From assembly GCA_028023455.1 (NCBI GenBank), contig JAQFVV010000013.1, positions 8,834,411-8,898,410 on the forward strand: a stretch of 64,000 bases of DNA. The letters run 5' to 3'. Every line of letters starts with the position of its first letter. Positions within the stretch are counted from its first letter, which is position 1. Source of the DNA: Epiperipatus broadwayi. Taxonomy: Eukaryota; Onychophora; Udeonychophora; Euonychophora; Peripatidae. Positions 1-11,603 of the stretch are shown one piece after another. The position numbers were made by a program, and so were the translations under genes. The notes under the pieces are model-generated. The model saw nothing but the letters and a program-made list of their open reading frames with translations. It ran no database searches and was not told the origin of the DNA.

Positions 1-345
1 GAGCAATACAGACTTCAGACCACTCAAAGAAGTATGGAGAGATGAATGTTGGGAGTAACAAGAAGAGATAGAAAACGCAATATATCGGTAAGAAAACAAT
101 AAGTGTAACTGATTTCATTGAAAAAATTAAAAGATTAAAGTGGAGTTGGGCTGAACATATTGCTAGAAGAGATGATAATAGATGGACAATTGAAATCTTA
201 AACTGGATTCCAATAGATTGTACAAGGCTCAGGAAGAGACCACATGTGAGATGGATATATGAAATAAGAAAGTGTGCAGGGGTGATGTGGAGAAACTTGG
301 AGAGATGTTCATCCTGCAGTGGATTGATAATAGTTGATGATGATG
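1..345 (+). mobile_element. RTE-clade LINE, 3' end fragment
   Basis: Matches, base for base over long stretches, the 3' ends of the RTE copies at 22070-22445 and (reversed) 45390-45790. It encodes the remains of the RT C-terminal region (EQYRLQTTQ-like start, then the WSWAEHIARRDDNRW-type block) and ends in a tail of GATGATGATG repeats, which is the usual RTE 3' terminus. The 5' part lies outside the window, or the copy is 5' truncated. Stops break the frame, so it is a dead fragment. Confidence 0.8.
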
Positions 346-1254
346 ATCTTGTTTTACTTTAATATGCAAATTTAATTAAAATTTTTCTATCATTATTACA
401 AATAAATATGTATTCATTAGCTTTTGCAGATAATGTACTTATCTCATGAGAACTCAATAACTTTCAATTACTGAACAAGTAATTAATCATTTCTCAACTG
501 TATCCAGATCACATGACTCTCATTTTGATGGTTCTATCATAAAATAAATAAAGTGACTTATTGCAAAAATTCTAATTAGATTTCAGCTTTCATTATCTAT
601 TAAAAAGTATTGCCTTTACTTTTTTCAAAATTCTTTCATAATGTTTAGACGTTCATCTAGATATATCCTATATCAAAATTAACAAAACTTGTAAAAGTAT
701 AATTATGAAACAAATTAAGTCATTGTTAAGCTCTTATAATAAGTAACATTACTTTTACAAGATCCAGTAATTTAATCTTCGAATTATTGTTTGCTCGTAA
801 CAGCTTTTTAAAATAACACGTTTGCGAAATAATAACTGAAAGATGTATAAACCGAAATATAATTTGTATTACTTTAAAAGTTATTGGATAATATTGTTTG
901 AAAGTGTAAAAAAAAAGTTTTGCAAACAATCATCTTTTAAAATAATACAGTTTTGAAAGAAGGGGAAAAAATTAGCTTTTTTTTAAAAAAAAAAAACCGA
1001 TTGTTGTAAAAATTACATTCTTTTTAATTTTTTAAAAAAAACCACTTTTAGAGTAAATAATTAAAAAAAAAAGACCGATTTTTAAAAAGAAATAATTTAA
1101 AAATATAAAACTGTGAAATAGCATTTGACAATATTAAATTTCAAAGCATATTTAAGTAGTTGTAGTTTCTTAATTAATCACACCTGTACATTATACACCA
1201 TCCATCTTTTAAGTAGTATGTACATAAACTCTATCATTGCATAGTTTTTCTGTG
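346..1254. other. AT-rich spacer, no gene seen
   Basis: Very AT-rich sequence with long A and T homopolymers at about 960-1110. I see no supported coding region, RNA gene or repeat copy. The small minus-strand frame near 726-929 has low-complexity composition typical of random AT-rich sequence. Confidence 0.6.
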
Positions 1255-1600
1255 TAACGTGGAGAAACAATGCCATGTAGTGGGCTAGGATCTTGGTAGT
1301 GCTGGTAGCAGACGACACATAAGCTAGATGTGTTTATGACAATCAGCGCCACCTAGGTTCTTGGTAGTTGCTGGTAGCAGAAGATGTAAGCTAAATGGGC
1401 TTATGCATTGCGACCAGTGCCACAAAGTGGGCAGCTTTGCTGCCAGACAGCTGGTGGAATGTTCTTGTGCTTACGCATTGTGAACAGTGCTAACTATTGT
1501 CTGGAATTTTTGCATTGCTGCATTTGGGGCCCCTACTCTAAGTATTTCTGTGGTTGATCCAGACCAGCGCCTCTGGTGGCCACATAGATCAAAAATCACA
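1255..1600. repeat. GC-richer degenerate tandem repeat, about 3 units of 70-78 bp
   Basis: Three imperfect units (about 1269-1347, 1348-1418, 1417-1490) share the order GTGCCAC..., CTTGGTAGTGCTGGTAGCAG, TAAGCTA..GGGCTTATG and CAATCAGC/CGACCAGT. The block is clearly more GC-rich than its surroundings. It is followed by a short imperfect hairpin (GTTGATCCAG ... ACATAGATCAA, about 1551-1593). No protein reading frame is supported. It may be a minisatellite inside an interspersed repeat. Confidence 0.55.
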
Positions 1601-4560
1601 AGTACCTTCTTTTTTAACTAGAAAAATATCATTTTGACAAGTTTGAAAATAGTTTTCATTTTTTTTTTTAAAGTTCATAAATATTCTTTCCCTTTATTTA
1701 TTCTGAATATTCATAAATAGCAAGCAATATCAAAGTATTAAAAGTTCTGGCTTTAAAATATCTTTCTATTATCTGAAAAGTCCTTTAGTTTCTTAAATAA
1801 ATATTTTTCTTCTTTTCTTTCTTATTAAGTGAAACACATTAAAGGTAATTATATGAGGTGTTCACATCCTTCTTTCTTCCCCAGAAATCTTATTAGTTTC
1901 TTTTACCACTAGCAATTTTAAAACCAGTTGATAAGGGTTGTATATAAATAATTGCATATGGTAGAAACCAATATCATATTTACTTTAACTAAATAAAAAA
2001 TAATTTTCACTTCTTATGTATATAAAAAGGATTATTTGATAGATAATTTACTTTGCTCTTTTTTTTCTACTTCAAAGTAAAATGGAAGAGAGAATGAGAA
2101 AAAAATCTATCTCATTTTAATATTTTTCCAATTGATTTATATATCAACACTTTAATTATTTTTATAAAACTTTTTGGGGTTATCTCCACAATAATAATGT
2201 ATTTTATTTTTAACAGAAGGGGTGGTTAATAAAATAAATATATCACATTATTTTTTGAAAATATAATAATGTGACTTTGGCAAAAGGTAAAAAATATTTT
2301 TATGGAATTTAAAACAATTCACATATTAAAATTTGTTATCTACTTTATAAAGTGTTATGTGTGAAGTGTATGAATTTTTGAGCTGTTGTTAGGTACTTTT
2401 TATTGTAATCAATTCCATTATTATCAATAATCAATAAAAAAAACATTAACCTAATGTTATTTGTTTAGTTATGTGGTTAGGAACTAGGACAAATCAAACA
2501 TTAACTTCAAATTTCATTTATTTTATTAAAGTGAATAATAATAAAAGATATATCTTTTTCAATGTAATGATTGATTAATTGGTGTCCATTCATGATTTTT
2601 TTTCCCAAAATTAGAGGAGTTGGGGGAAGTTATAAATAAATGTTTGGTTGATTAAAAGGCTTTGTGATTTCTGAGTGTTAAAATGATAGTTTGGGTTTTA
2701 AACATTAGTCAGTACAGTATTTCAACATATGTAGCTTTGATTATGATCAAGATGGATCAATATGCTGTGTGAATTATTATAAGGAAAATTATTATGTTGA
2801 GTATGAATAAATCATTTACAAACATTAGTTAGTGCCAAGTATTTAAAAAATATGATGTATGCAGATTATTAAAGCTTTAATTGAATATTTAATAAATTTT
2901 GCTAATATAAAAAGAACTAAAATCTTGATAATTAAGAATAAAAATTAAATAGTATCAATATAAAATGATAAAGACACCTTCAATATTTGATTATGTAAAG
3001 CAAATTTCATATTAAGTGAAAGGGAGTTTACTTATGCTAAGTTATATCCTACTAATCATATAATTAATATAAAAACAAGCAGTATTATTATTTTTAAAAT
3101 ATTATTTTAATACTTAGCATACTAGTAAACAAAATGTATATATATTTTTTCAAAATTAGTCTATTAATTACAATACATAAAGTTTCCCAACATACTCTTT
3201 TTTACAAATCTTGTTTATTCTATGAACAAACTTTCCCTATGCTCTCTCTCTCTCTCACACACACAAATATATATATATTGAAACAGAAACTCTGTTTCAC
3301 ATGTGTATTCTAAGATTCATTTTATCCTCCCACTAAAAAAAGGCAGATGTATATGAAAGAAGTTGATCCTATTTAAAAAAAAATAAAGAAAAAAGTTTAA
3401 ATTAAAAGAAAATCATTATTTTCTATAATTGAAAAAAAAAAAGATAAATCAACATTATTGATTTTATAATTTTAAATTATGATATAAATACATCTCTAAG
3501 TATTTACTTAAAGCTGGCATTTATTAAAATATTACATTTTAATTTTTGAAATGATGTTGTTGTACAAAATAGAATATTTGCTTGGGGCAAAGTTATCAAA
3601 TTGAAAAACATGGCTTAATCCTCATGATTTCTTATCTATCCTGCTAACAGTAGTGGCCCAATCCTTAAGAGAAAAGCACTTGGGCTTAAATGAGATCTGT
3701 GTAACAAATCAGATATAGTGGGATGCTGCTGAATCAATCCAGAGATCATTGTATAAACAGTGGAGTCTAAAGTTCAGAGGGGATTTTTTTATCATTTTAA
3801 AAGGAGTTAAAAAGTAAAAAAAGTGAAGGAGTTAAAAAGTTATTTTTTTTATCTAAGTGTTGCTTAACTGTTTAGTTGACAACTGATTTTAGTCACCTTG
3901 GAATATAATATTTACAGCCACCTTGCTAATGATGAAAAAAGAAAATATTAATAAGGAAATCATAAAGATGGAAGACTAATCGTAATAGCTTCCTCTCTTT
4001 GTCCATAGCCATGAATCTCCAAGGTGAGTGAACATCATGAAAAGTAAATAATGCCCTTCAACTCAAATAAACTGATCTCTTTTTGAAATGCAGTAGTAAC
4101 CTGAAGTGAAGAAACAAATTGGATAAAATGAAGGTAACAATTTCATGAAATATTCAATACTTATATGTGTTTATAAAAAAAAAAACATCTTTCTTAAAAT
4201 AAATTATGAATAATTATAGCTATGTGAAAATATGTTTTACTGGTGATAAATTATAAATACGTAAATGTCTTAAATATCTATCATCAAAAGGCATTTTTAA
4301 TAAGGTAAATAAACATAAATGATTAACTTCTTATATGCAGATACATCTGAATTAGAACAAAATAAAAACAAATACTTATAACTATTTATATTACTGATAT
4401 ACAAATAAGTATACCTGGAAGAATTAGAAATGCTGAGCTATTACATATAGCTATAACTAACTAAATTATAAATGAAACTGTTGATCAACTTATGTGTAGA
4501 AATATGCATCTGTGGCAGATCAAATAACAAATATTTATGCTATACATTAGAATTAAAATA
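1601..4560. other. AT-rich intergenic or intronic sequence
   Basis: No coding region recognised on either strand over almost 3 kb. The segment holds homopolymer runs, a compound microsatellite at 3241-3279 and a slightly less AT-rich patch at 3600-4130 without an open frame. It could be intronic sequence of a host gene, but no splice-linked exon was found. Confidence 0.5.
3241..3279. repeat. Compound microsatellite (CT)n(CA)n(TA)n
   Basis: A run of CT dinucleotides passes directly into CA and then TA dinucleotides. Simple sequence of this kind is common in animal intergenic DNA and is expected to be length-variable. Confidence 0.9.
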
Positions 4561-4571
4561 AAAAGTATAAA

Positions 4572-5100
4572 TGCTTACATGCATATTGATTGTGTATAAA
4601 TAAAATAATGAAACTTATGCATATTTGTACTTGACTGGATTATAAATAGTCCACAAACCCAGAATTGCTTATATTACCTGTTTATCTACTGGATTATGAA
4701 GTCCACAAACCCAGAATTGCTTATATTACCTGTTTACTTACCTGTGATAAATTTAAAAAATAATGAAGTACTATATGAATTACAAATGCTTACATGCATA
4801 TTGGCTGTGTGTAAATAAAATAATGAAACTTATGCGTATAAATGCACATTTATACTTGACTGGATTATGAATAGTCCACAAACCTGGAATTGCTTATATT
4901 ACCTGTTTACATACCTGTGATAAATTTAAAAATAATGAAGTACTATATGAATTACAAATGCTTACATGCATATTGGTTGTGTATGAGTCAAATAATGAGA
5001 CTTATGTGTATAAATACACATCTATACTTGACTGAATTATAGAAGCTTCACAAATCTGGAATTGCTCATCTTACCTATTTACCTACCTAAAAAGGATATA
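4572..5100. repeat. Tandem repeat (satellite-like), about 172-bp period
   Basis: The string TGCTTACATGCATATTG recurs at 4572, 4787 and 4959. The last two are 172 bp apart. The first interval is 215 bp because TCCACAAACCCAGAATTGC plus flanking sequence (about 43 bp) is itself duplicated inside that unit. Each unit carries the same order of blocks: AAATAATGAAACTTATG, CTTGACTGGATTAT, TTGCTTATATTACCTGTTTA and TAATGAAGTACTATATGAAT. More degenerate relatives seem to continue upstream to about 4290. The period is near nucleosome length. Confidence 0.8.
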
Positions 5101-5990
5101 CAAATATGGAACAAATAGTTAAAAATATTCATGCAGTAATGGTATGTCTACTTGATAAAAGACCCTTTGAATTCTTCACACAAGATAAATTGAAATGAGC
5201 CTTCATTTGAAATAAATGATGAACTTTATTGGAAGGACTTATCAATATCATTGTTAATAAAACTGTTGTTACTTAAAAATTAATTTCAGTTGTTCAGTTC
5301 CATTTTTTTTGCATCACTTGTTATTCATTGCACTTGTTCACCATAATTTCATGCCTCCTGAGCTATGTCTGGCATAACTAGACCTAGGTAAGTCAAGTTG
5401 TAGTGAGATGGAACTCTAGTGGTGCCATTTGGGAAACCAAACACAAAATTTTCTAGGTGTTTCCAGTCTCTATGGTGCTACATCCTCTGATGAGCAGGAA
5501 ATATTGTTGTAGGGTGGAGGGAGTGATATCTGTATTGGGGAAAGCCAATCGATGGTTCCTCCCTAAAATATGCTCATCAGGAAATTGTTACAACCGAGGT
5601 AATAAAGGGGTTGTACGGGGTCCAGTTACAATATATATATGAAAGAAGACACTTTGATTCCATTTAAGGCTTAAAGAAACTGAGCAGGTCATATCCCTAA
5701 TGACCACTCCATTTATTCTTGTCATTGCAGCTGTTACTATTATATAATTATTCATATAATATAAAAACATGATGAGCTGCTCAACTAATATGCTTCAGCC
5801 AGCACAGTGAAGTTATTGGCCTTTTATCTCTGAGTTTAAGATTAAGAAACATCATGGTCTTTCTTTTTTGTTGACTGATAGTTTTAACTGAAATAATTGT
5901 TGAGATTTGTTGAAGGCAGAGTGAATGTGTGTGTATATGAAATTTTTTAAAAATACATCAATAATGACACATAACTAAATCATGGATTTT
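5101..5990. other. Spacer with a GC-richer unnamed segment (about 5330-5780)
   Basis: Mostly AT-rich. The segment at about 5330-5780 has near-normal base composition and includes an imperfect inverted pair (CTGATGAGCAGG near 5485 and ATGCTCATCAGGA near 5572). Two overlapping short frames here, one on each strand, have no recognisable motif. It may be an unclassified interspersed repeat. Confidence 0.4.
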
Positions 5991-6009
5991 ATTTCCAGGA
6001 TGTTGTAGA

Positions 6010-9000
6010 CTCAAAGCTAAAACAGAGCTTAGTAGCTAAAGATGGAAGATGCTAAGAATCTTGTGATTAAGGATCCAGGCTGCCATTTGAAGATGATCCT
6101 TTGTTTAGGTATTTACAACTGCAGATCACTTTCAAATGAATGAAAATTGCAAGAATTGGAGGAACAGTTGTTCAATATTAAACAGGACATTATTGGACTT
6201 TGCAAAGTTAGAAGAAATAATGAAATGACAATTGATTTAAAAGATGAACTGTTCTACAAAAAGAAGCACAAATAGAATATGTTTATGATTCATTATAAAT
6301 AAAAAGTGAAAAAAAAACAAGTTTGAGGAAATTGATAGTATACCAGACAGAGTGGCATGATTAGTTAATTAATTTAATGGTAGATAACAAATTTAGATAA
6401 TTCAAGTTTATGTGCAATAAGTTCTTACTGTGATGAAGAAATAGGGGGTTTCTATATGGATGTACAAAATGGTTTTGATCAGACCAAACAATATTTTAAA
6501 ATTGTATGGGTGACTTTAATGTTAGAATTGCTAAATAATAGAAAAATGAAAGTGCTGTGGGTAAATTTATTTTATGGTGATAAAAATGAGACAGGTCATA
6601 GACTTGGGAAATTTGTAGAAAAACTTTATAAATTCTTTTTTTTTTTTTAGAATAAGCTAAATGAAAATGTCATGTAAGCATACAAATAAAGTTACAGCAG
6701 AATTAAATTATATTTTGACTAACAACAAATATATATTTCAAGATTGTAATGTTCTTATAAATTCAACACATGAAGTGAGTGATTAGTGAGATGTAAGATG
6801 TATGTTAATGCAAATCTAGAGACAAAAAATATTCAGAAAAACAATATTCACAGTTGATATTTTTAACTTTCAAACACATTCCATTGAACATCACATGACC
6901 ACCATTTCTTATGCTTGCTTATAACTATTGTTAAAACAGGCAAAACTCACTATTCGTATTGCCACACGTATAGTGATCATGTGATGTTTATTGGCTTAAA
7001 ACCAATCCTGCCTAATAGGATAGTGGTGGCTATGGTATAAAAAAACCAGACACCAAAATGTATAGCTACTGAATTGAGTTCAGATCTATATAACTATATA
7101 AGCTGATAGGCTTGAATTGAAAATATTAAGATGTTTTCAATTTAAGACTCATAGTTTTGTTGAGATAAAAGGTGGCCGCTGGAGGTTGCATTAGATCCTA
7201 AGATCTAGGTGCAGTGCTCTCAGATCCAAGGCTCCTCACTGACAAAGGCCACAAACCAGAAACTAGTCTAGGGATATTGGATGAGTAGGCACTAGATGGG
7301 GATTTTATGCACAAGCCTTCTGGCATCCATTGATTGCTTCTATCTTGCTGCGTGCGGCAATATGTATAGTGAGTTTTGTATTCCATTGAATTTAAATTAG
7401 AACTTGCAAATCATTTCAAGTATTAACAAATTTTGAACATGATTGAGATTTGAATGAAATCAATGGAAACATAACTAATACCCTTGCAACAAAGATGGCT
7501 GGTACAAAAAAGCAACAATTAACCTGAAAAATTTCTGATTCGACAATTTATGAAGAAAAGAGGAAACATAAAAAAATATATAAAAATTGTGTATTAAGAC
7601 AGATTGAATATCTAGAATTTTGTAAAATAGTATGAAAAAAGTTAATAATAATATAAAAAAGTATAATTATGAATTAGAAAAAAAAGCTACAGAAGCGAAT
7701 AAAAGTTTCAAAAGTGCAAAACAACATTTTGGTATTAGTAGGAAACATTTCTGCAATAAAAGGATTAAACTTTTATGAACAAGAGAGATGACATCATGAA
7801 ATATATAGAAGATTCTGTCAAGAATTATATAGTAATAAAAACAAGAAAAAATATTTCCTACAACTATTATTTCTTTTGAATTACACAAAGATTTTAAATG
7901 AAGAAGTGATACATGTTATTAAATCTATAAAGAAGGAAAAAGCTCCAGATAATAATGGAGTTATAATTGACATCTTAAAAGAAAATGAATGAAAAAATTT
8001 TAAAAAATGTTGGCAAAGTTATATACCAAATGTCTAAATTATAAATAGATGATTGGAAGAATGAGGTACTAATATTTATATTTAAAAAGTGATAAAGAAG
8101 ATATAGCAAATTAGTTCTACACAAAATTTTTACCAAGGTAATTACAACTTATCTAGAGTGAACTTTGGATTTTAACCAACCAAAATAATAAGCTGGATTT
8201 AAGTGGTTTTAGTACAGTAGATCATATTGAATTATTGAGAGAGGATATACAAAGGACCCATGAATATGAATTGTCATTATGCTTTAGATAATAAATTATA
8301 AAAAAAGCATTTATTCAATAAGCATTTTTAAAAAAATTAAAGCATTAGATTATCAAGATATATCCCCAGGATAGTCATATACTGAAGAATTTTTAGAGAA
8401 ATGCAACAACAATGATTAGATTACATAATGATACCAGGAAGATTAACATTGAAAAGAGTGTATGATAGAGTGACTCCATATCTCCAAAATCTTTTTTCAG
8501 CAGTTTTGCAAGAAGTGTTTTGTGGATTAAAATGGGAAGCTAAGACAGTAAAAGTAAATGCAAATTATTTAAGTCATGTAGTTTTACATGCAGATGATGT
8601 AATTGTTTTTCTGAATTTAATATTAAAGAGCTTCAGGAAATGTAAGGATTATCAGATGAAAATAAGTAGGATTAAAGATAAATACTAAAAAGAGTAATTC
8701 TTAATGGATATTCTTGAAAGAAGAAAATAAAGAAGTTAATCACAAATTCTTTCATTAGATTATTACTACTTATGGTAACATAATGGATGAAAGTAATCAT
8801 AGAATTAAGCTTAGTTGGGGTGCTTTTGATAGAAATAGCATAATATTTAAATGAAATATGCCTATGTGTTTGGAAAAAAAAGTTTTTAATAAATGTATTT
8901 TACCATTTCTTTTTTAAGCATCTGAGATTTGGACAGTTAACAGAAGAGCAATACAGGGACTTCAGACAACTCAATAAAATATAAAGAAATGTATGTTAGG

Positions 9001-9330
9001 AGTAACAAGAACAGATCAAAAATGAAATACATGAGTGAGAACAAACACATTACCAACATCATCAAAAGAATTAAGACACTGAAATAAAGTTGATGGTCAT
9101 AATGCCAAAAGAGATGATAATAGATAGACAGTTAAAATTTTAAATGAGATTCCAAAAGATTTGAAAGATTGAAAATAAGACCAAATTTGAGATGGATGGA
9201 TGAAATAAGGAAGTGGCTGGGTTGATGTTGAGAAGAGAGGTTAGTAATCAGACAAATTAGATTGAACTTGGAGAGACCTTCATCCTTCAGTGAATTTATA
9301 ATGATTGAAAATAATAAAGATTATTCTCTA
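6010..9330 (+). mobile_element. RTE-clade LINE, near full length, heavily decayed
   Basis: The start (about 6020-6260) corresponds in order to the 5' end of the copy at 48310-48100: the basic KGRR leader, the GTYNCRSLS-like apurinic endonuclease opening and the 'GLCxVRR' catalytic glutamate block. Then come relics of the endonuclease C-terminus (NERGHRL-like and LDYIL-like, about 6585-6730), the linker, and the RT. A frame at 8428-8688 still reads the approach to the RT active site, where VLHADDVIVF replaces the usual FADD. The 3' end (8930-9300) resembles the fragment at 1-345. Stops and frameshifts occur throughout, and a 491-bp element is inserted at 6889. Confidence 0.8.
6889..7379. mobile_element. 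Foldback/MITE-like insertion with 11-bp target duplication
   Basis: ATTCCATTGAA occurs at 6878-6888 and again at 7380-7390, and removing the 491 bp between them rejoins the RTE sequence. The insertion ends in GGCAATATGTATAGTGAG (right side), whose inverse lies near the left side at about 6949-6971 (CTCACTATTCGTATTGCC). A second inverted pair, CATCACATGACCAC (6889-6902) and GTGATCATGTGATG (6973-6986), lies outside and inside it. The internal stretch 7190-7345 recurs twice at 61.2-61.8 kb in opposite orientations. There is no transposase, so it is non-autonomous. The superfamily is unknown; the 11-bp duplication is atypically long for most cut-and-paste families. Confidence 0.7.
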
Positions 9331-9454
9331 ATTGCATTTGACATTTGACCATACATGGATATCTTTATACAGGAATAAAGGAAAATAATAAAGATTATTC
9401 TCTAATTGCATTTGACATTTGACCATACATGGATATCTTTATACAGGAATAAAG
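9307..9454. repeat. 74-bp perfect tandem duplication
   Basis: The unit beginning GAAAATAATAAAGATTATTC at 9307 is repeated at 9381 essentially without change. It lies at the 3' tail of the RTE copy, so it may be a local duplication after insertion. Confidence 0.9.
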
Positions 9455-9580
9455 TGAACATATGACAGAATACATCTTGAAATGGTAAAAGGTAAGTAAA
9501 ATTATCATGTATATGGGTAAATATTTGAAAACCAGACACTCTTCACAAACCTGGGAGCTTAATTGTAAGTATAGAGGATT

Positions 9581-9762
9581 TGAACTCAGATTTTCAAGCA
9601 CCCTTCAACTATCCACACTATCTCATACAACTGATGAGTGCTGGTTTAGCATGAAATATGTATATTGGTGATTGTTAATCTTTTCTACATGTATGTGGTC
9701 ATGTGTATCAGTTGTATGAGATAGTGTGGATAGTTGAAGGGGTGCTTGAAAATCTGAGTTCA
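9581..9762. repeat. Inverted repeat (54-bp arms, ~73-bp loop) with tRNA-like motif
   Basis: The left arm 9581-9634 and right arm 9708-9762 are nearly perfect reverse complements. In the right arm (+) the order ATAGTGTGGATAG ... CTGAGTTCA, and in the left arm read on the minus strand CTGAGTTCAAATC, resembles a tRNA-type RNA polymerase III internal promoter, since GAGTTCAAATC is close to a B box. This could be two head-to-head copies of a short tRNA-derived SINE. The tRNA relationship is inference from the B-box-like string only. Confidence 0.6.
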
Positions 9763-10440
9763 TCACATATATATGGGTGTAAATTTGATTCATATAAGAC
9801 TTGTAAAAATATATATACATATACTGTATAGGCAATAAGTTTTAATACTAAAATTGATACCATTATTTATTTATTTTTTTAAATTCTAATCTGACACAAT
9901 CATTTTCATTTCAGTGAGAGTATTTTTTAAAAAAGCTTTTAGTTTCTTCTAATTATTTTAATCAAGTTTTTTTTTTTAAAAAAAATCTTAAATAATGTTT
10001 TTTTAGGTAATAAATTGTTTGTAATTAATTTTTAGACATTCATTAGCCATTTGTAAATGAATGTAGCCATTCCAATTAAAAAAACAAACAAAACAGAAAG
10101 GCAAATAATAATAATAACAACGGGGAACACAAAAGTAATTTTGTTCATCTGCATTAGATTCATTAGCATTTTTTTTTTCAGTTATAATTACTGAATGTAT
10201 AATTAGTTTAGTAGGATTGACTGGTTCTTTCGATAAATCTCACTTAAAAAACACCCAAAAATTTTTTAAACCTGCCTTATTCGATTTTTATTTTATTTCG
10301 AAGTCTATCCTACAAATTTTTATGTTGTTTAATAATTTTATTATCAATTTTTATTGGAAAAATATGCCCATTATATATATACTTATTCCAATGATTAGTT
10401 TTTGCCTTACAGATGAGTTTTTCATGATAGTAATAGTTTT
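9763..10440. other. AT-rich spacer; right edge probably a pseudogene start
   Basis: No complete gene. At 10405-10440 a splice-acceptor-like CCTTACAG is followed by a short stretch that reads directly, in one frame, into the Cys-motif sequence after the Gypsy insertion at 15835 (see the pseudogene at 15840-16545). The 86-residue frame at 10217-10477 crosses into the LTR and is not a gene. Confidence 0.4.
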
Positions 10441-11056
10441 TGCTGTGTCCCGGCTTTCGCCTACGGATCAGCAATGATAAATTTAGTTTAGTAAACAGAC
10501 AAGATATTGAATATAATGATTTAATATACAATAAATAGGTTAATATACATAAATAGCTAACATATATATATATATAATATGGAGAACAGTTGGGGATCTT
10601 AATATCCTAATGCTCCCCGCTTACCAAAGTTAAAAGTTTATAAATAAGTTCACTCTACCTGCGACAGGCATAAATTACTTAATCATGAAAAGCCCAGTTG
10701 GGCGTTATAAAATAATAAAAGATCAGTACGATTTGTTCACAGTCCTAGTCGGCTGGATTACCTTCAGGTGCCGAGTACCTGGGATATTATCTCCTCGAAC
10801 ATGCACACGCCAGCACTGTAGCAGGAAAAAGACTTCGAGAGTCTTTTGACTTTTGTTTTTATACCTGTCGCAAGTCGGTCTCATTTGATTTCTTTATATT
10901 TCTGGAGTAATTGGTGACCCATATCTGTCAGACATTAGATCCGGGTTCTACTCATTTATTACATGCTATATACACTAGTTACGAAATTAGCTTGACAATC
11001 TGCAATCATTGTCAATTGTTATTATTCTATATTGTTATTATTCTATATATATAGCA
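10441..11056 (-). repeat. Gypsy element 3' LTR (616 bp)
   Basis: Begins TGCTGTGTCC and ends ATATAGCA on the plus strand. It is the uninterrupted version of the LTR and carries only one copy of the 246-bp block that is doubled in the partner LTR. It also retains about 13 bp near 10600 (TATCCTAATGCTCCC) that are absent from the other LTR. Immediately outside (10436-10440) is the target duplication GTTTT. Confidence 0.93.
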
Positions 11057-11067
11057 CTTCTCCCCTT
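11057..11067 (-). other. Polypurine tract of the Gypsy element
   Basis: On the minus strand AAGGGGAGAAG abuts the first base of the 3' LTR. This position and composition are those of the plus-strand primer of an LTR retrotransposon. Confidence 0.85.
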
Positions 11068-11092
11068 ACTCCAGAAATGGCTTCTCTATTAT

Positions 11093-11599
11093 TTAGACAT
11101 AGTCTCTCAATTTAAACGGCTTTTGTGTTTTCCTTTTTGGTCTGCCTATATTCGTTGTTCCTTCAACTGGCTTTGGCCTAGGAATCACATCTGTTTCATT
11201 AATGTCAGTTGTTGTCTCTTCTGTTTCTGCTTGTTGATCTATATCCAATTTCTCTTGGTCCTGTAATCCTGCTTCATTTGGTATACGTGTCAACATTTGC
11301 AGTTCTTCTACAACACAATGTCTAAGGTGGTTTATATGTTTTCTATATGATGTGCCATCTTCTAACTGGGTGATTACTATGTGCTGTGATGACAGTTTTG
11401 TAATTATCCCTTCAACCCATTTTTTCTGTAGCATATCCCGGACCCAAACTCTATCTCCTTTTGCGAAAATGTTTGTATAATTTTCACTATCCATTTTTTC
11501 AAGCAGTAATGATAGTTTAATGCACAATTTCCTGCCCATTAGTAATTCTGCTGGTGACTGTCCCGTAGCTGTTAATGGTGTTGAATGTTGATGTAGCAT
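11093..11599 (-). pseudogene. Gypsy integrase C-terminal segment
   Basis: This 168-residue frame is the C-terminal part of the integrase of the Gypsy element. It opens with the TGQSPAELLMGRKL block, followed by a GDRVWVRD strand and the EGIITKLSSQHIVIT segment, which match the post-catalytic SH3-like domain of this lineage. The last third is rich in Glu, Gln, Lys and Pro and reaches almost to the polypurine tract. It is separated from the catalytic core (11604-12014) by a frameshift near 11600-11640. Confidence 0.85.
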
Positions 11600-11603
11600 T
11601 GCA

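Noticed and set aside
4572-5100. CRISPR-like repeat-spacer pattern
   Set aside because: Repeats are long (about 172 bp), imperfect and contiguous with no unique spacers; it is a eukaryotic tandem repeat.
5457-5770. Gene in the GC-richer segment (overlapping frames on both strands)
   Set aside because: Frames of about 60 residues on both strands without motif or splice signals; composition alone is not evidence for coding.
10217-10477. 86-residue plus-strand frame with hydrophobic stretch
   Set aside because: It crosses the target duplication into the Gypsy LTR and consists of AT-rich low-complexity residues (F, I, N, Y); not a gene.
10470-10500. Hammerhead-like string in the Gypsy LTR (CTGATCCGTAGGCGAAAGCC on the minus strand)
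   Set aside because: CTGATCC does not fit CUGANGA and stem II/III pairing is absent.
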